From Allium sativum (taxonomy: Eukaryota > Streptophyta > Magnoliopsida > Asparagales > Amaryllidaceae), in assembly GCA_030737875.1 (NCBI GenBank), contig CM060918.1:772514552-772578551 (forward strand): a DNA stretch of 64,000 nt. The letters are read 5' to 3'. A program made the translations under genes and the position numbers. Of this stretch, positions 36,117 through 46,437 are shown in pieces. Each line of letters opens with the position of its first letter. Position 1 is the stretch's first letter. The notes beneath the pieces are model-generated. The model was not told the origin of the DNA. It was given only the letters and a program-made list of their open reading frames with translations, and did not search any database.

Positions 36117-37218
36117 AGTGAAACACCCCACCTCCGTTAGGGTCACTCTCAAAGGGAATGCCCTAATTTTGGTGGAGGTTTATAAGTACAAGTCACAGAT
36201 ATACAAGACAGATATAAGAACACATATTTGTAAACAGCGGAAGAACAACAAACTTTATTTCACAAAGTCAAATACGTGTTACAACAACATCCTTTTCAAA
36301 AACATAACATAACACTTTCATAATCTGTCTTGAGTACATTATTTTTAAAGAAGCATAAATAAAACATAGATAAACTGCCAAAGCCCCATAGTGGATTGTC
36401 CAAAGCCATAGTTCAAAATAGGAAAGTCCAAGCAATACATTTCTCTTCTTCAAGCTGGATGTTGAGGCTGGTCAAGCTGCTGTGTTCCCTCCCTGAGGAC
36501 CTGGGGGGGGGAACGGAAGAAAGAAGACGAAAGAAAAATAGAGTCAGACATAAAGCCTGAGTAAGTCTAGTACTACTTTGTCTATGAATAAAGAACTGGG
36601 TATGATAAGTAATAACAAGAAGTGGGCAAACACCATAACTTGGTTAAGTTGTCTAGGGTCGAATATACTATCGTACCCCATGTTGATCTCTGAACCCATA
36701 TACTAGTTTCCGGATTTGCACCCCATAATCAGGGTGATGTGATCCATTCTATGATGATCGGCTCCTACTCGCATAGTTACATGTGTCTTACGGCCCCCGA
36801 TGTCTGTAGTTACCTATGCTGGTCCCACCATGGGGTGTATCAAGTCCCATAGTGGCAACCCGACACAACCTTAGAGTGCACAGGTATGCTCCTTATTTTT
36901 CTGCTCCGGAGTGTGTGCACGCCCGCACTCCGTTAGAACCTACACTGCTACACCACCGCCGTCGCTTTGACCTCTTACAATCAGCCCAGTAATCGTGCCC
37001 CACCCTGCCAAGTTTCAGGGTATCCTGATACACCTTTTAGGGTTACTGCTGAAAAGGGTCCCCCGTTACTAGGTTTTCTATCTCTAGCCAACATGCTAAG
37101 TTGGTTAAGTGTTTCTAACCTAACCCCCACCAGTCCGTTTAGTTTAGCATGTTCCATTTTGATTAAGTCTTTAGTCCACTTAATCCTAACAATCCTGACT
37201 CAGCCTTAATTGTCTTAT

Positions 37219-37322
37219 TAAGGCCCTGACCTCTCACATTAGACAGGTATTGTTGTGGCTGCCTGTTGCCGGTTGGTTCCGGGCAGTCTTACGCCACAAC
37301 TCAGTCTAACCTCGGGTCCTTA
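37219..37322 (-). other. Twin-hairpin copy 1 in B 5' LTR
   Basis: Identical in sequence to 28874-28977. Confidence 0.75.
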
Positions 37323-37333
37323 TTGGGCTCCAT

Positions 37334-37433
37334 GTTTAACCTCTCACATTGGATAGGTATTGTTGTGACTACTGGACAGCCGGGCGGTTCCGGGCAGGTT
37401 TACATCACAACTCAATCCAACCTCGGGTTAAAC
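37334..37433 (-). other. Twin-hairpin copy 2 in B 5' LTR
   Basis: Identical in sequence to 28989-29088. Confidence 0.75.
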
Positions 37434-38837
37434 ACATCGTATTTTCTACATTTACATATCTTGTCATTCTTCTTTATTTATATGTAAATATTTGCGGCCC
37501 ATTATTAAGTAAATGGTGTAAAGGTTACACCAATCATGGGCCCAACCCATACTTGAATTTGGGCCCTTTTATTTTATATTTTCATTAATTAATTAATTTT
37601 AACCCAACGTTATTTTCCCCCGTTTTACACGTCCGTTCATATATATTGGGCTTAGCCTTTTAAAGCCCAATTTAGCCATGCGAAAGGGGAGGCTTATGGC
37701 GTATACACAAAGAGGGGAAGGTGAGCGCATGAACTTGCAATACGACGTTGGAAATACAAAATAGAAATTGGTGTACTTGCATAGTGGTAACATAGGTGAC
37801 ATGAATCAAAGCATGTGAACTTGCATAGGTTTAACTACAACATGAACCTATATTCTTATTTAGGCATATTGTCAAACATGAGCATGTCGTAAATATTTCT
37901 AGCATGAGCATAGCATAATGTCAAACATAAGCATGGCATAAATACTTTTGGCATAAACATAAACATGTCATGTTCATAAGGTTTCTACATGTTTACAAAG
38001 GGGATACTTTGTTACCAACACAAAAGCATAGTTCAACTTAATCATGGTTTAAGTCCAATCACATAACGATGGTACAAACATACTTATGCATAAATATTCC
38101 TAATCATGGTGTTTGCTTTAAAACTTGCAAAAAGAGATTTTTGAGTCTAACCTAGCCATGTCTCATATATGTCATCATATAAACAAGATAGACTTAATCA
38201 TGGATTCCAATTATGCCAAATATCATTCAAGGCCTAGCCATATTCATAAATTTGCAAAAGCATGACTTAATACATGGATTATGGTATCAAAATTCCAACA
38301 TAGTTTCATATGAACTATAACAACCAAACTTGTTACTTGCAAAATGATTTATGCACAAAAATATACATCATGATGGCATAATCACAAAGCCCAAACTTGC
38401 ATGAATTTCAATCAACTACATACATGTAGCTTCAACATAGATTACATAATTTGCGAAATATTCCAAACGTTTACTTGCATAGAACTACCGCATGTAGTTC
38501 TTTATAACATGAATAACATAATCCAAACGTATATAAATTGATAAGAATGCACAAATATGAAATACTTCCATTGCCACAATTCAAGCATACACATCAACAC
38601 AGTTGTTTATTTATACCAAAGTAATACTCTACTTACAATGGTTGCGGCGAATTCTCTAATTAAGAGACACGATTCCTTTGTTGAATTGATTAGCTTTAGG
38701 TTGCTTGAATTGCTTTAGGCTTTAGAACTTTCTTCCTACTTCTCTCTCTAGTTGGCGGCTACTCTTTGTCGTTCCTTAGCAACATGGCGGCTATAATCTT
38801 ATTTTGAATGAATAGATTAGGGTTTAGTCTAGGGTTG

Positions 38838-38845
38838 TTTATATA
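38838..38845 (-). promoter_or_regulatory. TATA box of B 5' LTR
   Basis: The minus strand reads TATATAAA, identical in context to the other LTR. This is the copy that would drive B transcription. Confidence 0.65.
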
Positions 38846-39358
38846 GAGGTTAGGAATTGATTAGGACCCTTGATGTTGCTAGGTTAGATCATAGCCATTC
38901 ATTAGGAAGAGAGACCAATAAAAATCCGCCACCTAGCCCTAATGACAAAGCAGACCACAGAAATTCGACCACACACCGACCTGGCCAGCCAGGTTGACTG
39001 GGCTCGACCAGGTCGATACCCCTGTCGACAGGGCTGTGGACAGCCCTGTCGACATGGGTAGCCCAGGTCGACAGCCCAGTCGACCTGGGTGGCCCAGGCG
39101 GGTGTTCTTCCACCCTGGCCCAATGGGCCCGATTTTAAATTATTATTTTATTCTGTTTGAATTTTAAATTTGATTCAAAACTTCCGAAGGCCATATCTTC
39201 TTCATACGGACTCCGTTTTTCGAAAACTCGGACTCTATTTCGCGTATTTTTCCGAGACGAACGCAATGGCGTATCCCGTTTCCCTTAGTTCTTTGATTTG
39301 AATTTGATTATACTTTAATTCATAAATTTCACAGTTATAGAATTTTCGGGGTGTTACA

Positions 39359-39363
39359 GGTGT
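39359..39363. repeat. Right target-site duplication of B (GGTGT)
   Basis: Perfect copy of 27754-27758. Confidence 0.93.
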
Positions 39364-40079
39364 ATTTTTATTATTTGAAACATTTCAGAACTATTGCAAC
39401 CTTTGGAACTCTAAATAAAGGGGTCATTTTCAAATTTTTAATCAACTTTTCTTCTCCTTCTTCATCCGTTCTCTTACCACCATTATTATACTTAAATTTC
39501 TTGATTTCTACTCTTATACTTGTCGATTTCAATACAAATTACATCATTCTCTTTCTCTTCTCAACCTCTATCATCTACTCTCTGTTTGGAAGTGCTATTC
39601 AAGGGTTCTAGGGCAGTTTGTAATTGTTAAGGAAAAGGTGTGTTCCTTGTAGCCTGTATATCAAGGAAAGGGAGCAGTGTGAACCTTGTAGTTGGGAAAT
39701 CGGTGTTGAATCGATGTGAACCTTGTAGTCGTGAAATCAAGGATGTGGAATCGGTGTTAGCATTGTAGCCGTGAAATCAAGGGTGTTGTAAGATTGATAC
39801 TAATATTAATAAAACTTTGTGGAATCCAGCGTTGCGTGCGACTGGACGTAGGAGTAATCCAAACCAGTATAAAATCAGGTGTGTTCTTGCTTTTTCTGCA
39901 TTTTTATTTCTGTTTATATTTGCATATGTGATTGGCTCTGTTGTGATATTCATTCTATGATTCATACAGTTGTTTGAATAATCATTAATTGTCTAAGTTT
40001 TCTGTAATCTCATTAAAACACTATTCACCCCTCTCTAGTGTTTGTTTTGGCTTAAGATCCACAATTCTCAACCCTAACA
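39364..40079 (+). repeat. E left LTR, second part
   Basis: Continues E's LTR after the B insertion and aligns with 43500-44223. It holds a decayed TATA-like site (CTAAATAAAG near 39411) and three TGTAG...GTGAAATCAAG repeats. Confidence 0.85.
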
Positions 40080-40081
40080 AT

Positions 40082-40093
40082 TGGTATCAGAGC
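40082..40093 (+). other. Primer-binding site of E
   Basis: TGGTATCAGAGC two bases after the LTR end. Confidence 0.88.
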
Positions 40094-42578
40094 ATAGGTT
40101 TTCAAATTTTCATCATTTGAATTTTGGAAATATTAAATGGTGAACTTTGAAAATGATTTATAACACAAGTTTAAATTTACGCATTGCATAAGTATTAGAT
40201 GAGTCTGCATTCTAATGTGTTGAAAAATACAGTTATCACAATCTAATATTTGAAAAGTTTAAATGGAAATTTTTAACACTATTTTTCATATGGATATGTA
40301 ACAGAATTATCATGATGTTATTATTTAAAAATACATTTAGTTATTTTGAAAAGTCACTTAATTCTTCAAAATGTTGTGTTGTTTTGCAGGGAAAAGTTAT
40401 GTCTGATGACTATTGGTCAAAACACACAAAGATGATTCATTTATCAACCAAGAAGAAAAAGAAGGAAGACACCAAGGTGTTCATTTACCAATCAAAAAGA
40501 AAAAGAAGAATATTGGCAATCTACAATGAAATGGATACCTGATCTACAAAACTATTTTTCTTCTTCAATTTGATTCAATGCTTTTGGTTTCATGCAAATA
40601 TGTCAAGAAATGACCAATTTATGATCAAATGAAGTTTTGGTGCACAAAGGGAAAAAGAAACCAAAATTGTCACTAGTATTTCTCATATTTTGTCTATATA
40701 TTTGTATTACATCATGCCAAATCCTTCTACAGATTGAAGTTCTTGTTGTCGTGGTTATTTTGATGGTTAGATCATCAAATTCCGATCAAACTTGAGTGAG
40801 ATATGAATTCCGATCAAACTTGAGTGAGATATGAAAGTTTGAAGTTGACTATCCAAAACAGAAAATTATATATGGGATTTTCTGCTTTCCTTTCACTGAT
40901 TCAGCCTACTGCACCATAATACCGTTCAAATTCTTCACCAAACCGTTATTTAATCAAAGCCCTTGCATCCTCTTCGATTTGCCACTGGTTTCATCCAATT
41001 CCATTAAGAAACGAAGAAGTTACGCCGCCCTGAAAATTGATTGAAAGAGGAAAAACGGGAAGAAGAAGAAGAAGAGAAGAAATTTGTGAAGGGATGTGAC
41101 TATTGGGCATATTTATAGTAGTTGAAATGTCCATTCATTCAAATTCAATTTTTTGGCGCCAAGATGGTTAAACTACTAAATCATCAGTATCTTTCTCATA
41201 CGATCTTCAAATTTAGAAAATGAATATACTATGCTGACCAGAAAAATGAGACCGTCACAATTAAGCAGATCTCATCATCAAATTCTGGAAGATGTGAATG
41301 TGTGGTTTATAACAATTGAAGAACAAAAAAAAAATAAGGATTACCAAAAGTGTTACGCTTTACAATTATTTCATAATTATCATTGAATTTAGGAATATAC
41401 ATTTAGGCACATAGTTAGGTACAGAAACTTATCTCTTTTATAATTCTAGATATTTTAGTTCATATGTTGATACACCATAGTATACATATATACCAATCTA
41501 ATTAAAATTTATCTCCTTTTTTATTCTAAATTTAAATTTCACTACTCTTTGATTTGGTTTTGAAAGGACATTTTTTCAATATGAAAATGTCAGTTCAAAC
41601 TCTAGTTATCAGTTTTGTTCATTTACTTATGTTTTATATATTTTGTTTCAAAAAAATATATTGAAAGTAAATAAATATATAAAACTATATAGTACATAGA
41701 TATGTTAATTTTCATTAGTATCATTAACATAAGTCTAGAAATTTATGTATATTACCTTTGTTTGATTGAAATAATTTATAATATATATGTATATGCATAA
41801 TAGTTATATAGTACTGTGAATATCTTTTACCGAAATAGATATCATCACCAAATCATTCTATATATTACACATCTTATTTTATATCATGCATCATTATCAT
41901 AAATTACAGTGCATTTCAAATTAAAATCATTCACATCCTAAGTTGCATTTCATTTATTATATCATTTCATTTTGCTTTGCATATGACATACATTTCATAC
42001 TACATTATAACCAACATACTGCACACACTACATTACATATTAACTTTTCACTCCACACATAACAAGTATACTATATGGAAAATTATAGTCTTACAAATAT
42101 ATAGGATTATTAATTAAACACATAACATATTTACTTTGACTTGATTAGCTTGTTTGGCTTGATTGATTTGTTTGTCTTGTTTGGCTTGATTGATTTGTTT
42201 GACTTGTTTGGCCTAGTTGGATTTGATATGTGTGTGTGTTGATAGGCTTAAAATATACTTATACATATGTAAGTATTAAATAATATAATTATCTTTTTCA
42301 CATTTCATTACATATAGCTTTTCTAATATTAGATTAAGGGGTAGTTTTATAGTTTCTAGGATTAATTGAAGTTTCAAGAAGTGTAATTGAATTAACATAT
42401 ATTTTCGCTTTGGTTGATTTGGTTCAGATTGTTTGGATTGTCTGTTTTGATTGTTTATACAATGTTTGATTATACTCCTGTTTAGTTTACTTAGTAAAGT
42501 TACAAAAGTATAGCCATAAGTTTAAGGGGAGTTATAAATTTTTAGATTTAAATTTAGGAAGAGTTATATATTTAGGGG

Positions 42579-42696
42579 GAGTTATATATAGAATTAGTCA
42601 CTAAGATTATTCTAAGTATAGATAGATATACTATTTGGAGTTATATATAGAATTAGTCACTAAGATTATTCTAAGTATAGATAGATATACTTTTTG
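42579..42696 (+). repeat. 59-bp tandem duplication in E interior
   Basis: Two nearly identical consecutive copies beginning GAGTTATATATAGAATTAG. Confidence 0.9.
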
Positions 42697-42858
42697 TTGA
42701 TGACAAAGGGGGATAAATTATAAAATATAGTATAGTTAAAATAGGCATAGTTTAAGGGGGAGTCAGGAAGAATTCATGGTGAAAGTGGGAGCATTCAAGA
42801 AATCACATCATTAGGTATTTCAGGTATGAATATTTTATAAACCAAGGTTGTCATCATA

Positions 42859-42875
42859 AAATTGGGGGAAATTGA
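42859..42875 (+). other. Polypurine-like tract of E
   Basis: AAATTGGGGGAAATTGA directly before the right LTR. Confidence 0.5.
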
Positions 42876-44223
42876 TGGAGAATGGAATTTTTATGACAAC
42901 AACCTTGTTTCAATTATTAACATTATTGATTATAAAATATATACTAACACCTTTATCCAAAATATATATATGTATATATATATCCAGGAATTATGTACAG
43001 GTGATATAGAAGACTGTATAGTTTAAGAGATTCAAGATTCAGGAGAACCAAGAGATCAAGATTTCAAGAGCTCAAGAATATCTTAGTAATAGAGTCTAAA
43101 TAATATGTAAAACTCTGGTTAGCATTTTCAAATTCTGTTCTCAAACCCTATTTTCAAAATATCTTATTTTCAAACTCCTTTCTAAAATGATTTCAAATTA
43201 TTTTTACTTATATTTTCAAATATATATGTTTATTATATAGTTTATAAAGTTTTATAATATATCTGTCGATAATATATAGTTTTATAGCTTCATATTATAT
43301 AATTTTTAAATATATCTATATTACTATGTTTTTATATGTTTTTTTGCACTTTACAAAATTCATTTAAAACCCTAATTTTGATTCAAGAATTTTCAGAATA
43401 TATATAGTAATTTAAACACATTGAAAAAATGTTTTATAATTCAAAAACCCTATATATGTTGACATATAACTGTTACAATTTTAATTTTCAAAAGAAGTGT
43501 CTTTTCATTATTTGAAATGTTTCAGAACTGTTGCAACCTTTGGAACTCTATATAACGGGGTCATTTTCGAATTTTTAATCAACTTTTATTCTCCTTCTTC
43601 ATCCCTTCTCTTATCACCATTATTATACTTTAATTTCTTGATTTTTACACTTATACTCTGCCGATTTCAATACAAATTATATCACTATTTTTCTCTTCTC
43701 AATCTCTATCGTATACTCTTTTTTTGGAAGTGTTATTCAAGGGTTCTAAGGCTGTTTGTAGTTGTTAAGGAAAAGATTTCTTCCTTGTAGCCTGTAAATC
43801 AAGGAAAGGGAGCGGTGTCAACCTTGTAGCCGCGAAATCATGGGTATTGAATTAGTGTGAACCTTGTATCCATGAAATCAAGGTTGTGGAATCTGTCTTA
43901 ACCTTGTAATCGTGAAATAAAGGGTGTTATAAGATTGATACTAGTATTAATAAAACTTTGCGCAATCCAGCGTTGCGTGGGAATGGACGTAGGAGTAATC
44001 CGAACTAGTATAAAACTCGGTGTGTTCTTTCTTTTTCTGCATTTTTATTTCTGTTTATATTTGCATCTGTGATTGTTTCTATTGTGATATTCGTTCTTTT
44101 ATTAATAAATTTGTTTGAATAATCATTAATTGTTTAAGTTTTTCATAATCTCATTAAAACACTATTCATACCCCCCCTCTAGTGTTATTTTTGCCTTAAG
44201 ATCCATAATTCTCATCCCGAACA
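42876..44223 (+). repeat. E right LTR (1348 bp)
   Basis: Homologous to the split left LTR with many differences, so E is old. The TATA box CTATATAAC at about 43548 is intact here, unlike in the left copy. Confidence 0.85.
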
Positions 44224-44980
44224 GAAAAAACCAAGGAACAATTAGGAGGAGGGTCTAGTCACATGAACACGTCCTCGGATATATAGTTTGGGGAGATTAA
44301 GATAGATGATATCTTTCTAAAGTTTAAAGGATCCAAGGAAGGTATTCAGGTGACTGGGCCGATGGAAGCGGGCGAGCAAACAATGCACCAGTTGGTTGAA
44401 AAATAAAAAGCCAGTTGCTCGCCAAGTCGGAGGAGCAGAAGGAGAAGAGGAAGGCTGATGAGGCAACCCAACAGACGACTCAAGAGGAGTCTAGGAAGAA
44501 GGCCAAGGATTATGCTTAGCCTAAGGTGCAGGAGGCAGCCAAAAAGAAAGCTGATGATGATGCCTCTAAGAAAAGGGCTGACGTGGAGTTCCTATGGTTG
44601 AAGAAGGAGGAGGAAAAGAAGCTTTTGGATGGGCGTGAAGCCCAAAAGAAAGCGGACAAGGAGGCCAAAAGAAAGGTCGATAGGGATGCTAAGAAGGCCA
44701 AGGAAGCTGGGAAAAAGGGGGACACCTCGGCGGTACTGGCAGCGAGGTCACACCTAAGCCTTTAAAAGTGATCACGCCTGTAAACGAGCAGACCACCGAG
44801 ATCTTGAGTGGTGATGATGACGAGGAGAAATTCTTGATGGTGTCCCAGGAGAAGACTACTCCAACCAGGGAGAGAAAGGGGGTGGAGGAAGTGGCTCCCA
44901 GAAGATGAAGGGATAAGGCGAGTCATCCAGTGCCGAGTCCAATAAGAAGAAGAAGAGGGGCGACTCATCGAAATGATGGT
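44224..44980 (+). pseudogene. Continuation of the antisense additional ORF, Lys/Glu/Ala-rich part
   Basis: The stretch encodes, with stops and frameshifts, a Lys/Glu/Ala-rich helical region (KKKADDDASKKRADVEF, KEAKRKVDRDAKKAKEAGKK; best frame 44526-44765) and a Lys/Arg-rich end near 44940-44975. Composition and position suggest it is the C-terminal part of the ORF that starts at 23693, separated by the E insertion. That link is inferred. Confidence 0.5.
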
Positions 44981-45926
44981 TATAGAAAGCTTTTTAGTTA
45001 TGTACGCCGATAGGATATGCAAGTACGACCCTTGCTTTTGGAGGTGTAATGTGATTTTCATGTACATCATGTTGTTAAAAAGAAATAGACAATTGTAGTT
45101 TTCTTTTGTGAAAGTTAGTTGGCTTTGCTTACATCACATGTTGTCTTAAGTGTTTGAACTTTCATTTACACTTTCTGATCTATGTACTTGTGTTAATGTA
45201 CTTATCGCTACAGTTAAGCAAACTTTGTCTATGGCTCCGCTCTTGAGATGTTCAAGTCGTAGGAAGTCCAAATGAAGTGATTCCAATCTCGAGTACACTT
45301 TCGGTTATCGATCTTGAGTCGTTTGGAATCTAAGTGGACAAGCTCCATTCTTAGGACCTCCTTTCGGATGTTGGTCTTGAGTCGTCAGTAGTTGTGGACG
45401 GATGTCGTTGTTTTGTCCTTTATATTATCCCGTTGTTTTTGTTCTGGTTAGAGTTTGAGGGCATCGTTGGCTCGCCACTTTTGTACCTAGATCCAGAGCC
45501 TATGGGTTGGATGGAGCCAAGCGAGCGGTCAATGTCACACTCACTCGGTTGTTGGGTTGCCCATATGTTCGGAGACCTAGAAATGGGGTTGGACGCTTAA
45601 GTTAGTGAGAGTCTTAAGTCATCCCGTCATTGGTTCGGGACTCGATTTGAATTGTAAAGGGCGGACTGCTTTACAAGGTTTGAGCCTTTGTAAGGACTTG
45701 AGTGAGCGGATTGATGCTAAGCTTAGAGGTGTCGATGCAGTGTTGTGCACTCGTGTAGTCGGTTGTCATAACATCTCAAACATACCACGCTAAAGTAAAC
45801 ACATCAAGTACATGAACAACTGAAGTTTCTTTACTGATAAATTTTGGCAGTAATGGCCTTTTCTTTACAAAGTCTTGAACTTTGAAAACAAAATATTGGT
45901 GGAAAGCAGTAAATATGTACAGTAAA
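44981..45926. other. Spacer between antisense ORF and F pol end
   Basis: No supported gene. Several partly repetitive phrases (CTTGAGTCGT, GGAAGTCCAA/GGAATCTAAG) occur at 45240-45400. Confidence 0.4.
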
Positions 45927-46164
45927 CTAAGTGAAGTAGTGACGGAAGTGTTCGTTATTCCATGCTCTTGGTAGTTCGGCGCAATCAACGGTCGTTAGCT
46001 TGAAGGTTCAATCTCCAAGCCTCTGTTGTATGGCGTACGGACCTTCACAGCGAGGACCAAAACCAGTCGATGTGGGAAAGATCCGCTTCAGGATGAGGTC
46101 ACCGGTATCAAAGTTTTTTGGGAAGACTTTGGTGTTGAAGTACTGGGTAAATCGTTAACATTGG
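45927..46164 (-). pseudogene. pol: C-terminal end of Tat-like gypsy pol (element F)
   Basis: Read on the minus strand, the last 79 codons contain FDTGDLILKR, GFGPRCEGPYAI, ELPRAWNNEH and FRHYFT. This is the usual order of the integrase C-terminal module and pol end in Tat-lineage plant gypsy elements (GDLVLR / GPNWEGPY / LPRPWNxxHL). Two in-frame stops interrupt it, and the family G LTR truncates it upstream. It shows that the ancestral element was transcribed leftward, opposite to the ORF at 23693-44980. Confidence 0.65.
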
Positions 46165-46437
46165 CGTAACGACCCGCCTTTTTGCCCGGTTTTCGCTGGT
46201 AGTTAAACCAATTTAAACCGTTCACAAAGATGGATTGTTATGGATACCAACATATGTTGAACAAAATACAGATTTTTCCATTTCATAATACAATGTTACG
46301 TCAGAGTTACAATAGATTATACAGCGGAAAGAAAATATATTCTTAGCGGAAGAAGTATCGGATATGGCGGAAACTCCAACTTTAGCTTGAAGTTCCAACT
46401 CATAACGCGCTCTGAATCTTGCTCCAAGGATCTATAA

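Larger units (their letters stand above)
36501..38636 (-). other. Candidate LTR-internal intron (B 5' LTR)
   Basis: GTAAGT donor at 38636-38631 and CCCCAG|GTCCT acceptor ending at 36501. This is the copy that would be in the leader of B transcripts. Confidence 0.45.
27759..39358 (-). mobile_element. Complete young Ty3/gypsy element B (11.6 kb)
   Basis: LTRs of 3255 and 3240 bp flank a 5105-bp interior holding one open gag-pol frame, a PBS and a polypurine tract, with the perfect target duplication GGTGT. By eye the LTRs differ by about eleven substitutions, a 1-bp indel in a G run and one 14-bp indel, or about 0.3-0.4 percent. The element lies on the minus strand inside the U3 of E's left LTR, about 45 bp from E's TATA-like site. 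It belongs to the same lineage as family A but is clearly a separate family. Confidence 0.97.
36119..39358 (-). repeat. 5' LTR of B
   Basis: Nearly identical to 27759-31013. Contains TATA at 38838-38845, GTCGAC cluster about 38984-39085, short upstream ORF 38759-38785, twin hairpins 37219-37322 and 37334-37433, and candidate intron 36501-38636. Confidence 0.96.
40080..42875 (+). other. E interior, no recognisable gag or pol
   Basis: 2.8 kb of AT-rich DNA. The only ORF of note (40312-40542) is Lys-rich without known motifs. Also present are a 27-bp tandem repeat TTGTTTGGCTTGATTGATTTG (42137-42213), a 59-bp perfect tandem duplication (42579-42696), a short duplication near 40781-40830, GATGACAAAGGGGG and TAAGGGGGAGTC G-runs typical of Copia interiors (42700-42765), and a possible antisense LTR fragment (40740-41340). 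Confidence 0.55.
27091..44223 (+). mobile_element. Copia-type element E with degenerate interior, split by B
   Basis: Two diverged LTRs (27091-40079 minus the B insertion, about 1384 bp; and 42876-44223, 1348 bp) flank 2796 bp of interior. Both LTRs begin TGGAGAATGGAAT and end AACA. A PBS follows the left LTR and a G-rich tract precedes the right one. The LTR end structure (AACACTATTCACCCCTCTCTAG) and repeated TGTAGCCxTGAAATCAAGG blocks are typical of plant Copia LTRs. No gag or pol is recognisable inside, so it is non-autonomous or decayed. The flanks do not show a matching target duplication (left ATTTT, right GAAAA). Confidence 0.75.
16850..46164 (-). mobile_element. Old Tat-like Ty3/gypsy element F, heavily interrupted
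   Basis: Three pieces suggest one minus-strand element. The first is an LTR-like region with a TATA box and palindromic repeats (about 16.85-23.6 kb). The second is a plus-strand (antisense) broken ORF resembling the additional ORF of Tat-lineage elements (23.7-27.0 and 44.2-45.0 kb). The third is the pol C-terminus on the minus strand (45927-46164). C, E (with B inside) and G interrupt it. Exact ends were not determined, and joining the pieces into one element is inference from order and orientation. Confidence 0.5.

Noticed and set aside
40312..40542. Lys-rich 76-codon ORF in E as a gag
   Set aside because: No capsid or zinc-knuckle motif; composition follows the AAG-rich DNA.
44516..44725. 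Minus-strand Ser/Phe/Leu-rich ORF of 69 codons
   Set aside because: It is the mirror of the Lys/Glu/Ala-rich coding stretch on the plus strand.
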